Of a DNA stretch of 50,600 bases, positions 38,733 to 49,049 are shown in pieces. Origin of the DNA: an uncultured Clostridia bacterium (GTDB lineage Bacteria > Bacillota > Clostridia > Monoglobales > Monoglobaceae); NCBI GenBank assembly GCA_947625905.1, contig CANQQJ010000029.1, forward strand, positions 1 through 50,600, written 5' to 3'. A model generated the notes under the pieces. The model had not been told where the DNA came from. It was given only the letters and a program-made list of their open reading frames with translations, and made no database searches. Position 1 is the stretch's first letter, and each line of letters opens with the position of its first letter. The translations under genes were made by a program, and so were the position numbers.

Positions 38733-41174
38733 TCACCTATCCGCGTTCATCAGCGGCTGCATATTTTCGTTCCAGAGCAGGAATTGCAGCGCTTTCACAT
38801 CCGTCTCATCCTCCAAAACGACCTCCGCCTCCGCCGTCGCTGTATCTCCGTCCCAGGTCAGGTCGGCGATATCCAGCTTCGTCATCAGTCTGCCGCTTGA
38901 GACCACTCCGTATAGAAGCAGGCTCGGCTGGCCGATCTCCGCGTTTCGGCGCGTGACCTCGGCCCTTGCGCTTATCGTCATTCCGGGTCTGAGCTCCTCC
39001 GAACCGTTCAGCGGTTGTCCGTCGGCATAATAGGTCATTTTTATCTCGTAATCTTCGTTTCCAGCGAATTTGCTCGCATACTCGCCGCCGCCGCGGACCC
39101 TGACCTCGTAGAAATCGCCGCCGCGCACCGCGAATTTAAATCCGTAATTGCCGCCGGCGTCGGCGGTGGTCTGGTCCATAAACCGAACCGGCGCGCCCAC
39201 GGCGTTCTGCAGTCTCGCGGTCATGGTCACATACGAGGTCGGCACAGCGCTGCCGCCGCTTATCGAAACGGCGCCGTCCGACTCGCTAAGATCCAGCTCA
39301 AGGGGCTTTACCGCGGGGATATACACAACATATATCGGGTGCTGATCCACGGTTTGCGGCGGGTCGGTCTCGTTTCCGTACATGTCATAGCATCGGAAGC
39401 CTGCGCCCTGTTCGCCGACGATAGTATAGCTGAGATCTGAGCCGCTGTCGACGCCTTTGAGCTCCGCGCCGCTCAGCGCGCCGTCTGTGCTCAAAGTCAG
39501 GTTGGCCGTGTTTTCCGCGTCCGTGGTCTTTGTGCGGTTCGTCCAAAGCATGAACACCCGCTCTCCGTTCTTTTGCGTGAACTCATATGCGGCCAGCTTT
39601 CTGGAATTCTTGTCTGTTTTGAGGCCAAAGTCGGCAGGTCCCGCGGTGATATCCGCGTTTGCCAAAAGGCTGTTGTACCAGCTCAGAGCCGCGTATGCGG
39701 GCTTTCCTTCGTAATTATAGCCCACGATGCCGAAGTTGTCCTCGTATCCGTCAGCGCCGGTGGTTTCGGTTCCCTTTTCCTTGAAATTGTAAAGGAACAT
39801 ATGCTCAACATTGCAGTACTCGGCTATGGCCGCCGCGCGGACCAGGCCGACCGCCTGCTGCTCCTCGGTATATGGCTGATAAGTGCCGTTTTTATCGGTG
39901 CCGCCGTCGCTGCTGGAAATGCCGTACTCGGTTATCCAGATAGGCATATCCTCCGCGCCGGCATAGTCTCTCAAATACGTCCGCGCCCAGTAGTCTATCT
40001 GATCCGCCAGGTCGCTGTACCACATCTCAGTGGCTCTGCTGTCCCTGTTTTCGTCCGGATAGTATCCGTTTCTTGAAGAATAGGGATGCAGGCTGAGCGC
40101 GTCCATATAGTTCTTGATATTCGGGACGCTCAGGAAAGGCTTCAGCCAGTCGCACCCCGCGCCGATATTGCCGGTTATCATTCCGCCGTAGCCCTTGGTA
40201 TTACCCAAAGGGAAGGTAGAGCCTGCCAGGATCGGAACGGGATCGCGGCCCGCGGAGCTGTATACCTGCTGTATGGCGGGGTATACCGCCTTAAGCAGCG
40301 CGGCATATTGCTCCGGGGTCGATTCTATGCCGCCGGTCATGTTCGGAGATATAGGCTCGTTCCAGATCTCGACGGCGTCGATCTTATCAATATGGGTCTC
40401 TATAACAAACCGACAGTAGTTGATAAAGGCCTGTATTCCCTCGGGGGATGTGGGGAGACCGCCATCATCATAATTCGGATTGGTATAGCCCAGTACCAGC
40501 AAAAGCTTTTGCCCGCTCTTGTGAATAATGTTGATATACTCATCCAACTTGTCCGGCATGATGTAATTGCCGGGACTGTAGACTGCGGGATCGTGCCGCT
40601 CTGTCTCCACTTTTATCCAGCGCAGCTCGTCGCGAACCCAGCCGAAACCGCCGTCCGTCACCATATCCGACGAAACCGACGCTTCCGGATACTCGGGGCT
40701 TGATTGTATCTGAGCCCCGAAGTGGGGGACCATGCCCATAAAATCGGACAGGGCCGGGGCCGCAGCAGCTGTCATAAACTCGCATGAGCGCTCAATGCCC
40801 TCGAAGCCGCCGCCGTGCAGCGTGACGCTAAAGGTAAAGCTGCCGTATCGGCCGTCCATGCTCGCCCGGCATACCTTTGAGTTGCGGCTGCCGGCAGGCA
40901 GAACGAAGGTATCGCTGCCGTGTTCGGCCACCACTCCCGACGCGTCGGTGATTTTGTAGTCCATCGACACATCGCAGGGGGCATTTGACGGGTTATCTAT
41001 CTGCAGCCGAAATACCGGCTGCGTTCCTCTGAAAATGTTGCCCGGCGCGGTGTCGGGGGTCAATATAACGTTCGGCGCCGACTCCTTTGCCGACACCGCA
41101 CCCCCGCCGCCTAAAATAGCGGCGGCAAGGGTAAGTGTCAAAAGGAGGGTGTAAACTCTTTTAGCTTTGTTCAT
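38733..41174 (-). CDS. Secreted clan GH-A glycoside hydrolase
   Basis: 813 residues. Signal peptide ends near VSA-KE. An Ig-like region (about 35-140) precedes a TIM barrel (about 145-520) with acid/base E273 in VEIWNEPIS, SLHPYSS, and nucleophile E416 in IWITEYGIS, as in GH39/GH5-like enzymes; exact family unclear. C-terminal beta domains follow, the last ending in LQFLLWNENMQPL, a pattern shared with the adjacent lectin proteins. The start lies 2 bp after the stop of the lectin gene at 41177-43588 with no clear ribosome site, suggesting coupled translation. Distinct from the larger GH/CBM9 enzymes, so the locus has two types of secreted hydrolase. Confidence 0.83.
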   Translation of the reverse strand: MNKAKRVYTLLLTLTLAAAILGGGGAVSAKESAPNVILTPDTAPGNIFRGTQPVFRLQIDNPSNAPCDVSMDYKITDASGVVAEHGSDTFVLPAGSRNSKVCRASMDGRYGSFTFSVTLHGGGFEGIERSCEFMTAAAAPALSDFMGMVPHFGAQIQSSPEYPEASVSSDMVTDGGFGWVRDELRWIKVETERHDPAVYSPGNYIMPDKLDEYINIIHKSGQKLLLVLGYTNPNYDDGGLPTSPEGIQAFINYCRFVIETHIDKIDAVEIWNEPISPNMTGGIESTPEQYAALLKAVYPAIQQVYSSAGRDPVPILAGSTFPLGNTKGYGGMITGNIGAGCDWLKPFLSVPNIKNYMDALSLHPYSSRNGYYPDENRDSRATEMWYSDLADQIDYWARTYLRDYAGAEDMPIWITEYGISSSDGGTDKNGTYQPYTEEQQAVGLVRAAAIAEYCNVEHMFLYNFKEKGTETTGADGYEDNFGIVGYNYEGKPAYAALSWYNSLLANADITAGPADFGLKTDKNSRKLAAYEFTQKNGERVFMLWTNRTKTTDAENTANLTLSTDGALSGAELKGVDSGSDLSYTIVGEQGAGFRCYDMYGNETDPPQTVDQHPIYVVYIPAVKPLELDLSESDGAVSISGGSAVPTSYVTMTARLQNAVGAPVRFMDQTTADAGGNYGFKFAVRGGDFYEVRVRGGGEYASKFAGNEDYEIKMTYYADGQPLNGSEELRPGMTISARAEVTRRNAEIGQPSLLLYGVVSSGRLMTKLDIADLTWDGDTATAEAEVVLEDETDVKALQFLLWNENMQPLMNADR

Positions 41175-41176
41175 AT

Positions 41177-43588
41177 CTAATCAGCGGGGATCGCCGATGC
41201 CGATGCAGACGGCGATTCGGACGGATCGGGCTCGGGAGCGGGTTCGATCACATACGCTTTGTCATAGGGCACCATGTTTGTCAAGCTGTCCCAAAGAAGT
41301 ATTTTGACGGATGTCGCTTGACCCAGCACATCCTCACCCGGAAGGGTGAATGTCGCCGTTTTGGTATAGTCCGATTTGGTATCAACGTCTATCGGGTCGC
41401 ACTGCAGCAGCATATCGTCCTTATAGTATGCCGCGATGCACTCTATCTTGTCTTTTGCTTCGGGGAACATATAGGAGACATCGACCTGAAGATTTTCTGT
41501 CTCATTCAGATCTTCGAGATAAGTTATTTTGGTGCCATCCGACGATTTAACCGCGGTGATATTGGCAAAGGGCTTGGCTTCCGCAACCGTGAATTCATAG
41601 TTATACTCCTGCAGCATAGCATCTCCGGCTTTATTGGCCAACGCTGCCGGGACGTTTATCTTATAGGTTCCCGCAGCCAGCGGCAATGTGTTTATTGTCA
41701 TCACATATTTGCCGTCCTTAAGCTCGCCGGTGAACGCGATATCGGAATCGCCGTTTTTCAGAGTTATTCCCGACAAAGTCGCATCATCTATATCGCCGCC
41801 CAAGTCAAGCGTCACGGTTTTCAGTATCGGAGAATTCTTGCTTCCCGAGGTAACGGCTTTGCCCGTTGCGTCAGCAAGGGTCACGCCGCCCACATATACG
41901 GGGCAGTACTCTACCTTGAAATCGTCTATATAAGCGTCGCCTTTTGTTCCTATATTTCTAACATTGAAGTTTTGGAAATAGTTTGCGTCCAAGTCAACAT
42001 TGCCGTTAGCGGATATGTTAGGTATACCGCTTACAGCCGCTGTGGCTGTATAACCGTCCTGAGTCACGGTATAATACATCTTGCCCGTCTTTTTGCCTTC
42101 GGCGTCGGCTGCGTCAAAGTCCACGATCGTCTCGACGGTGACCCAGCCGTTCCTTGCGTCAATATGTTTGCCGGCATCGTCGATTATGTCACTATTAACG
42201 CCTATATTGGTATGGTGTATCTTTCCGTTGCGGACAAAGGCCAGCGCAGCCGCTTTATCGGTATTCCAGTTTCCGGCATAGCTGCCGACATACACATCGG
42301 CGCTTGTCGGTTCTTCGGTCTCGGTTTTCGGCGTATAAATTTTGTAAGTGAATTTATATTTGCCGCTTGCTTTTCCGGACTCTAATGTCTTTCCTTTATC
42401 TGAATAAGTCGTGTCTTTTTGGGACGAGGTAAAGTAAATCGTCCGATCTGCGCCGGACCGCTTTGTGCCGCCCAGCTTCATTACCTTATCGCTTCCGCCG
42501 GTCTCGAGCGGATCGTCGGCAACCGTATAACACTCACGGTCATCGCCTCTTTCAGCTTGGGTCCAGCCGGTCAAGGTATAAGTCGGTCTCGCAGTAGGGG
42601 TAGGCGTTGCTGTAGCGTCAGCCGCCGCTTCAGCCTCTGCAGCATCCGCTGCTAAAGCCGCAGGATCCTCGGTAGGCGGAGGAGTTGTCAGAGCGTCAAA
42701 GTTATCCTCCGAAACAACGCGGTCGTTCGCGCTATCGGAATCAATTTGCTCTACCTTGATATTGTCCAGATAAACATTATCAGGCAGGGATTTAAGTGTA
42801 TCAGTTTTTAAATTCCATGAGCGGAATCTTATGCCCGCAAAATTATCTGTTATCGTACTTCCGGTGCCACCGGACAGTAATTTCCTGTCACGAATCTGAG
42901 CAATAGCCCGGCCGTCATGTGAAAGCGTCACATGATAGACTGCGGGGTCTTGATCTAAGTCAAGAATAATCGAATAATCATACCAAGTATTGGGCGTAAA
43001 GTCCTTGAGCAACGGAAAAAGGTCGCCGCAATGGACTTCTGTGCCGAGGCCGTACACTACCTTATCTGTATCATTATCCCATGTCATTAAATTTGAATAT
43101 CCGGTCTTGAGCACTTCTACATTTTGAAAACTGCTACCATTAATTCCTAAAAGCTCAAGGACAAACGGATTACGTCCTGTGGCATATATTGAACCGGAAA
43201 TACGAAACTTACCGGTTGTGAGTTTGGTGCTACTACTATTTCTAAATAAGTATGCAATTCCCTGATTATTAGTATCTCCGGATTTATTCGTGAATTTCAC
43301 GGCCTTGCCCGAGCCGCCGCCATTATCAACTGTGTTAGTATCGGTAACGTCGGCTACCTCAACTTTTACAGAATTAGTACTTCCTTGTAAATACCATGCT
43401 CCGGTACTTTTGGCTGCTCCTAATGCCTCTGTTGGAAGCTGGAAGTCATTATCAAAATTCTGATCAAGACTTATCGGCGGATCTTCCGCAGCAAAGGCCT
43501 GCATGGGGATCGCCGCAAGGCAGGCGCAGATCAGCGCCGCCGACAAAAAGCATGCCTGTACTTTTTTTAAGATCTTTTTCGTTTTCAT
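41177..43588 (-). CDS. Secreted lectin-like protein without SLH anchor
   Basis: 803 residues. Signal peptide ends near AFA-AE. Two LamG/ConA-like modules (first closes on VYLDNIKVEQ, second on AYIDDFKVEY) are separated by an Ala-rich insert and a TPTPTARPT linker. An Ig-like domain (VTLADATGKAVTSGS...) and the shared beta domain (AAYYKDDMLLQ...VKILLWDSLTNMVP) follow. The tail EPDPSESPSASASA recalls the linkers that precede SLH repeats elsewhere here, but the protein then stops, so it may be a truncated or free form. Its place after the GH/CBM9 gene mirrors the partial lectin gene at 1-373 in the left cassette. Confidence 0.83.
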   Translation of the reverse strand: MKTKKILKKVQACFLSAALICACLAAIPMQAFAAEDPPISLDQNFDNDFQLPTEALGAAKSTGAWYLQGSTNSVKVEVADVTDTNTVDNGGGSGKAVKFTNKSGDTNNQGIAYLFRNSSSTKLTTGKFRISGSIYATGRNPFVLELLGINGSSFQNVEVLKTGYSNLMTWDNDTDKVVYGLGTEVHCGDLFPLLKDFTPNTWYDYSIILDLDQDPAVYHVTLSHDGRAIAQIRDRKLLSGGTGSTITDNFAGIRFRSWNLKTDTLKSLPDNVYLDNIKVEQIDSDSANDRVVSEDNFDALTTPPPTEDPAALAADAAEAEAAADATATPTPTARPTYTLTGWTQAERGDDRECYTVADDPLETGGSDKVMKLGGTKRSGADRTIYFTSSQKDTTYSDKGKTLESGKASGKYKFTYKIYTPKTETEEPTSADVYVGSYAGNWNTDKAAALAFVRNGKIHHTNIGVNSDIIDDAGKHIDARNGWVTVETIVDFDAADAEGKKTGKMYYTVTQDGYTATAAVSGIPNISANGNVDLDANYFQNFNVRNIGTKGDAYIDDFKVEYCPVYVGGVTLADATGKAVTSGSKNSPILKTVTLDLGGDIDDATLSGITLKNGDSDIAFTGELKDGKYVMTINTLPLAAGTYKINVPAALANKAGDAMLQEYNYEFTVAEAKPFANITAVKSSDGTKITYLEDLNETENLQVDVSYMFPEAKDKIECIAAYYKDDMLLQCDPIDVDTKSDYTKTATFTLPGEDVLGQATSVKILLWDSLTNMVPYDKAYVIEPAPEPDPSESPSASASAIPAD

Positions 43589-43667
43589 CTGAAATAATCT
43601 CCTTTCACATTTTTTGTATATTGTAATGCTTTATATTGTATTACATATGCACCGTATTATCACGCGC

Positions 43668-46600
43668 TTATTTTATAAGGGTCAGGGTGCCGAACTGTGA
43701 CGCGTCCTTGGTGCGGCCGACGCCGGAGGTGTATTCCATCCAGCCGTGGCGTTCCGCGCCGTCGTTGTCGTTGGCCAGCATCGAGAAGTGCATGAACGAC
43801 GAGGCGGACGGTTTGTAGTCGGCTCCCAGCAGCTCGGCCCAGGGGACCGCGCACTCGAACACCGTGTAGGTGTCATAGCGCTTTATCGCCAGCTTTGCGG
43901 TCTCGACCTCCACCTTGGCGGGTATCGCCGATGCGTCAAAGGACTTGCTGCGGTAAACCTTGGGCCCGAATCCGGGCAGTTCGCCCAGGCAGATCTCGGT
44001 AAAGTCTGACGTGGTCATGTTGTTAAACGTCTCGCGAGGGTCAACGGCAAACTGGACGCTGTCCTCCTTATATGTACCCGAAAGCTCGATCGGGCTGAAA
44101 TTGGTGGAATACACGTCGTCGGTGACAATGCTGAGCAGGTAGAGATTGTCGTCGTCCCACATGAGGCAGCAGCTTACGGAGCAGTCCGACGGGCCGTTCC
44201 AGCCGTGGGTCTGTCCCGAGACAGCCTCAAAATCCTTTTGCTCGTCCGCGCCTATCCAGCTGCCTATCCATTCTCCGTCTCCAAGCACGCCGTCTATTTC
44301 GGGCGGCTTGTCGGTATAGGCCGCGCTGCCAAAGTCAAACAGCTTGGTTTGTGTCAGCGTAAAGCCGCTGTCGAGCTTCACCTCCGCTGTGGCGTCATAG
44401 GTGCGCTTTGTTATCTTCTCGGGCAGATTTATCAGGAACGTCATTTCTTTTCCGGGCTTAAGATCAACTATTTTTTTGACCTCGGTATCCTCCGCCAGAG
44501 ACTCAGGTGCGGCGAAGCCCACTGTTCCGCTGACCGCGCCGTCCGTTCGGTTGTTCCGCACCGTGAGCCGCGCCCGCCAGTGAGTGTCGCTGTTCGCTGA
44601 CGCATGCTCGGTTGCGACGGTGAGACTGATCGGATCGGTGATCTCAACGGTGTATATCCTGCAGTCGCGGACCCTACCGTTTGCGTCCGATATAAGCACG
44701 GTGAATTGATTCAAGCCCTCGGCGTCGGCCGCTGTGCGCATCACGAGCTGCGCCGAGCCGTTTGCGAAATCGCGTATCTCCCGAACGGAGATCGCGGGGT
44801 TGTCAAGCACCTTAACGCTTAAGGGCTCGTTCGTGTCCGCCGTGAAGGTGTAGGTCACGATATCGTCCGTCGCCGCGGTCCTGACCGCCGCGTCGCCCTT
44901 GATAAGGCCGCCGCTCTCGCTCTCCGCGAATTTCTCGAAATTGCCTATCACATAGAAGGGAGTCTCGGTAATGTTGAAGGTGTAGACTCCGCTGTCGGAA
45001 TACAGGTCGGAGATCAAATTTCCGTACATATCATAGACCGATACCGACCGTGCGCCCAGATCGTAGCTGCGGGTGCCCGAGCATCCCATGCCTGCCGCCA
45101 GGTAGAGCACGTCCTTCTTCATATCGTTATTATAAAAGTCAAATGCATATACGCGCTCGTCCTCGTCGGCTATTTTGTCCTTAAACTCAGAGCCCTTGCC
45201 CCAGAAGGTGTTCATGGTCGAGATCGCGAGAAAGCTCTCCTTGGCGCTGTTCGGCACCACCGGATTGTTATCCGTTCCCCACCAGTTCAAAAAGCCCCAG
45301 TTGTACTCAAGCTCGGTCGGACTGTTTCTGTCCTGAAACGCGTATTGGCAAAGCATGTCGCACAGGTCATAGGCACGGCACACCGCCGCGTACAGCAGCA
45401 GCGCGGAAGCCTGCTCCTTGCGCGAGTAGCCTCTCATCTTTCCCGGAACGCCGGTCTCGTTTTTATAGCTTGAGAATCCCGCCTCTGTATACCAGATAGG
45501 CTTTCCCTTGCCGTATTGGTCAACCAGCTCTCTCAGCTGCCGCCCTGTGCTGATCGTCTCATATTCGCGATAGCCCTGGGACCAGTCATAGGGGTGGACC
45601 GAGATCGCGTCGCAGTAGTCAAAGCCGCCCGCGTCCAGAACGCGCCTGATCCATTCGATCGGGACCTGAGAGGTACACATTCCGATGACATAGGCGTCGG
45701 GGTCTGCCTCTTTGATAGCTTTGTAGGAGCGTTTCATCAGCTCGGCATAGGTCTCCGCCGGCTCATTGGTCTGGTTAAAGGCGGAGATGTTCCACTCGTT
45801 GTATATCTCATAGTATTTGACGATACCCTTAAGCTCCCGAGCCAGATATCCGCAGTAGTTGGCAAAGGCATTCAGACCTTCCTCCGAATGAGGCGCCTCG
45901 CCGTTGTCATACAGGTTGTTCCTGAGTCCGAGATTGGCAAGCGGTTCAATTCCGTTATCATGCAGGACGCGATATGTGTTGATCATACTGCCCGGTATAT
46001 TCAGCACGCCTTTTTGACGTTCTATCTGGGTCCATTGCGGATCATCGCGCAGGAATTTGATACCGCCCATTTTCATCAGTTCCGAAACGGTCGGCGCGTC
46101 GCTGCGCCCCTGCTGTATGATCTGCTGAGTGGTTCCGTAAAACGGATTGGCATCCTCGCTACTCAAGAGCCGCGCGACCGAGAACTCGCGCGTATAGGTG
46201 TTGGTATAGATATGGCCGGGCTCGTCGGGATATGTGATCTCGGTGTCAAGCTCCATGGTATACAGCGCGTAGGTCTTGGGATTGGTTATCGGTATTTTTA
46301 TTGTGCCCGTACCTTTAGGCTCTATATCCGTCTCCGCGGGAGAGATCTGCTCGAGCTGAGCGCCGTTTGAGTCAAACACGCGTCCGCTGTACTTCACATG
46401 AGCGGTCTTATCCAGCTTGTTTCCCAGAGACTCCCTTAAAGTGATGTCCTCATCAGCCGAAAAAATGTTGCCAAGCCGCTCCGAGGTGTCCGCCGTGAAG
46501 CTCACGGGCTCCTCATAGTCTGACCGCGACACGGTCACAGAACCGAAAATAACGTCCTCGGGGGAATAGGTCCTGATCGGGTCCCACACGCACAGACGAA

Positions 46601-47108
46601 AGTCCGCATTGTTATTGCAGCCGTTGGCAAGCCGTGCGTCCTCCAGATGGAAGGTGTAAGACTTCCAGGTCTTTGTATCTGTGAGGAATTTCTCATCGGT
46701 AAAGCGCCAGTCTCGGCCGTCGGTGGTGAGGTCCTGCGGGTGCCAGCTTTCATAGCCGATACCGAACCAGCCCTTGCCCTCATCAAAGTATTCGACCGTG
46801 ATGTCGATGGGCGTCAGGTCCGGCACGTCATAGATCAGCTTGTCGTTTACGTCAAGGTAGTAATACAGAACTTTGCTGCTTATGTCGGTCTTCGTTCCGA
46901 TACGGCCGTCCCGCTCCACAAGCGCTCCACCGCCACCGCCGACAATGGCGATCTGAGATGTGTCCGGGAAATCGCTGCCAAACGAGACCGTGGCGCTTGT
47001 GAACTGCGCCGCTTCTTCCGACGTCATGGCAAATCCCGAAACGGGCAGCAGAGTGATAACACAGAACAGGCTGAGCACAACTCTCAATACCGACATTCTT
47101 TGAAACAT
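43668..47108 (-). CDS. Secreted clan GH-A glycoside hydrolase with CBM9-like C-terminus, paralogue
   Basis: 1146 residues from ATG 47108 (AGGAG 8 bp upstream; the ATG two codons earlier is too close to it). Signal peptide ends near GFA-MT. Architecture matches the protein at 421-3810: N-terminal galactose-binding-like region (TPIDITVEYFDEGKGWF), Ig-like part, TIM barrel with YEIYNEWNIS (E about 438) and IWYTEAGFSS (E about 542), beta domains and a CBM9-like end (DGVLGDGEWIGSW, MWDDDNLYLLSIVTDD). The W in WNEW of the left copy is Y here. It follows the permease gene by about 80 bp without a terminator. Role inferred: extracellular glycan cleavage. Confidence 0.83.
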   Translation of the reverse strand: MFQRMSVLRVVLSLFCVITLLPVSGFAMTSEEAAQFTSATVSFGSDFPDTSQIAIVGGGGGALVERDGRIGTKTDISSKVLYYYLDVNDKLIYDVPDLTPIDITVEYFDEGKGWFGIGYESWHPQDLTTDGRDWRFTDEKFLTDTKTWKSYTFHLEDARLANGCNNNADFRLCVWDPIRTYSPEDVIFGSVTVSRSDYEEPVSFTADTSERLGNIFSADEDITLRESLGNKLDKTAHVKYSGRVFDSNGAQLEQISPAETDIEPKGTGTIKIPITNPKTYALYTMELDTEITYPDEPGHIYTNTYTREFSVARLLSSEDANPFYGTTQQIIQQGRSDAPTVSELMKMGGIKFLRDDPQWTQIERQKGVLNIPGSMINTYRVLHDNGIEPLANLGLRNNLYDNGEAPHSEEGLNAFANYCGYLARELKGIVKYYEIYNEWNISAFNQTNEPAETYAELMKRSYKAIKEADPDAYVIGMCTSQVPIEWIRRVLDAGGFDYCDAISVHPYDWSQGYREYETISTGRQLRELVDQYGKGKPIWYTEAGFSSYKNETGVPGKMRGYSRKEQASALLLYAAVCRAYDLCDMLCQYAFQDRNSPTELEYNWGFLNWWGTDNNPVVPNSAKESFLAISTMNTFWGKGSEFKDKIADEDERVYAFDFYNNDMKKDVLYLAAGMGCSGTRSYDLGARSVSVYDMYGNLISDLYSDSGVYTFNITETPFYVIGNFEKFAESESGGLIKGDAAVRTAATDDIVTYTFTADTNEPLSVKVLDNPAISVREIRDFANGSAQLVMRTAADAEGLNQFTVLISDANGRVRDCRIYTVEITDPISLTVATEHASANSDTHWRARLTVRNNRTDGAVSGTVGFAAPESLAEDTEVKKIVDLKPGKEMTFLINLPEKITKRTYDATAEVKLDSGFTLTQTKLFDFGSAAYTDKPPEIDGVLGDGEWIGSWIGADEQKDFEAVSGQTHGWNGPSDCSVSCCLMWDDDNLYLLSIVTDDVYSTNFSPIELSGTYKEDSVQFAVDPRETFNNMTTSDFTEICLGELPGFGPKVYRSKSFDASAIPAKVEVETAKLAIKRYDTYTVFECAVPWAELLGADYKPSASSFMHFSMLANDNDGAERHGWMEYTSGVGRTKDASQFGTLTLIK

Positions 47109-47190
47109 GTGCATCGCTCCTTTCCTATATTTTTTATGTATCTTGGTTTTTCCGTTTTTAATTTATATCTTTTCTATATCTTTTCATTTC

Positions 47191-48105
47191 CTATCCCTTG
47201 ATTCCGCCTAAGGATACGCCCTCCATAATATACTTCTGGAAAATTATGAAGAATATAACGGGCGGGAGTATAACAAAGGTCAGCATCATCAGATATTCGT
47301 CAACGGGCAGGTCGCGCTGCAGTGTATACACGCGCACGCCCAGGGGCTGCAGAGCCGGTTCCTTGATCAGCAGATACGGCCACAGGAACGCGCCCCAACC
47401 GTTGGTCACGATAAATATCGCCACCGAGATGAACACCGGCTTGCTCAGCGGCATTACTATCTTGGTGAAAATGCTCAGCTCGCTGCAGCCGTCGATCCTT
47501 GCCGCCTCAAGATAGGACCTTGATATCCCGTCGAAGAAACTCTTGAACAAAAGAGTGTGGAAGGCGTTGGAGCCTGCCATCATCCACATGGGGAGATAGG
47601 TGTCCATCAAATTGGTATGCACCAGCGGTATCTCCTTGGCGAACGAGATAAACAGCGGAACCAGGCTCAGGTTGTGGGGCATCATCATCGACCACAGCAC
47701 AACCGCCAACACCGCGGCGGCGCCCTTAGGCTTGAGCCTCGACAGCACGTAGCCGCCCAGACCGCAGCAGAACAGTCCGAACGCGACCTCGCCCGCAACC
47801 ATGCACAGAGTGGCGATATAGGAGCTGCCGAGGCCGCCTCTGCCCCAAACATAGCTCAGCTTGCTCAGATCTATATTCTCGGGGAGCAGCGTGGGCGGTA
47901 CCTGCAGGAATTCCTGAGTGCCTTTAAAGCCCGAAAGCAGCATCCACAATATGGGCAGGATAAACACCATGCTGAACAGGATAAAGAATAACATCAGTAC
48001 CCCGTGGATGATTCGCGTTTTGAGCTGGCGGGATTCCACATCCAGAATTATGCTGGTGCGGTTCTCCTCGGCTTTGCTTTTTTTGCCGCGTGTCTCTTTA
48101 ATCAT
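47191..48105 (-). CDS. ABC sugar transporter permease, CUT1 family (MalG/AraQ type)
   Basis: 304 residues, six predicted membrane helices. The EAA loop reads YLEAARIDGCSELSIFTKIV followed by MP, and the end QKYIMEGVSLGGIKG is typical of this subunit. It overlaps the partner permease gene by 8 bp, so translation is coupled. A paralogue lies at 3880-4800. Confidence 0.94.
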   Translation of the reverse strand: MIKETRGKKSKAEENRTSIILDVESRQLKTRIIHGVLMLFFILFSMVFILPILWMLLSGFKGTQEFLQVPPTLLPENIDLSKLSYVWGRGGLGSSYIATLCMVAGEVAFGLFCCGLGGYVLSRLKPKGAAAVLAVVLWSMMMPHNLSLVPLFISFAKEIPLVHTNLMDTYLPMWMMAGSNAFHTLLFKSFFDGISRSYLEAARIDGCSELSIFTKIVMPLSKPVFISVAIFIVTNGWGAFLWPYLLIKEPALQPLGVRVYTLQRDLPVDEYLMMLTFVILPPVIFFIIFQKYIMEGVSLGGIKG

Positions 48106-49027
48106 CTTGGTTCACCTTCCTTTGCAGTACAAAATAGAATGCGGTGAGCACTATCAGCATGAGGAACATTACCACGTTGAGCGCCAGCGCGCTGCCGATC
48201 TGGTAGGTCTGGAACGCGTAGCGGTAACCCAGCAGGCCCAGAGACATGGACGCGTTGTTCGGTCCGCCGCCGGTCATGGCCAGCGGCTGCTCCATGATCT
48301 GGAACACGCCGATTATCTGACGCACCAGATTGATGAGTATAACGCCCGATATCTGAGGCAGCGTGATCTTCCACGCGCGCTTTAAGATGCCCGCGCCGTC
48401 GATGAGCGCCGCCTCGTACAGATCGCGGTTAACGCCCTGCAGCGCCGCAAGATAGAGCAGCATTGTGGCTCCCATCTGCTTCCAGGAGTTTGAGACAATG
48501 ATAAGCGGGATCGTCATTTTGCTGTTTTGCAGCCATGTTGACGGGTCCTTTCCGAACCATCCCAGCACCATGTTCAGCAGACCGCTCTCGTTGGGGAAGA
48601 ATATGTAGTACCACAGCATAGAAACGGCGATCGCCGGGATCATGCTCGGCATGTACATGGTGAACTTGAAGAAGTTCTTGCCCAGCGACAATTCGTTAAG
48701 AAGGATAGCCACAACTATCGGGAGCCAGAATCCGATCACTATCGCCCAGAACACATATTCCAGGGTATTGATCAGCGTGCCCAAAAACTGGGTGTCGCCA
48801 AGCACTACTCTGTAGTTCTCAAGGCCCGCAAACTCTCCGACGTTGTAGCCCTGCATCCTATGAAGGGACCAGGTTATTCCCTGCACGGTCGGCTTCCACA
48901 GAATAAAGAATATCATCAGGAGAAACGGCAAAAGCAGCAGCCACGCCACGGCGTCTTTTTTTATGCGCCAAGCGATACGCGTAAGTAAGCGCTTACGTCC
49001 TTTCGGCATATCAGCTGCGTTGTTCAT
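48098..49027 (-). CDS. ABC sugar transporter permease, CUT1 family (MalF/UgpA type)
   Basis: 309 residues from ATG 49027, chosen because AAGGA lies 9 bp upstream while the ATG three codons earlier touches it. Six predicted membrane helices; EAA loop YEAALIDGAGILKRAWKITL followed by P; GGPNNASMSLGLLGYRY as in the paralogue at 4812-5756. It pairs with the overlapping MalG-type gene. No ATPase gene is seen in either cassette. Confidence 0.94.
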   Translation of the reverse strand: MNNAADMPKGRKRLLTRIAWRIKKDAVAWLLLLPFLLMIFFILWKPTVQGITWSLHRMQGYNVGEFAGLENYRVVLGDTQFLGTLINTLEYVFWAIVIGFWLPIVVAILLNELSLGKNFFKFTMYMPSMIPAIAVSMLWYYIFFPNESGLLNMVLGWFGKDPSTWLQNSKMTIPLIIVSNSWKQMGATMLLYLAALQGVNRDLYEAALIDGAGILKRAWKITLPQISGVILINLVRQIIGVFQIMEQPLAMTGGGPNNASMSLGLLGYRYAFQTYQIGSALALNVVMFLMLIVLTAFYFVLQRKVNQDD

Positions 49028-49049
49028 AAAGCTCATTCCTTTCTTGATG

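Noticed and set aside
41318..42385. Plus-strand open frame of 355 codons
   Set aside because: Antisense to the lectin gene at 41177-43588; no motif or ribosome site.
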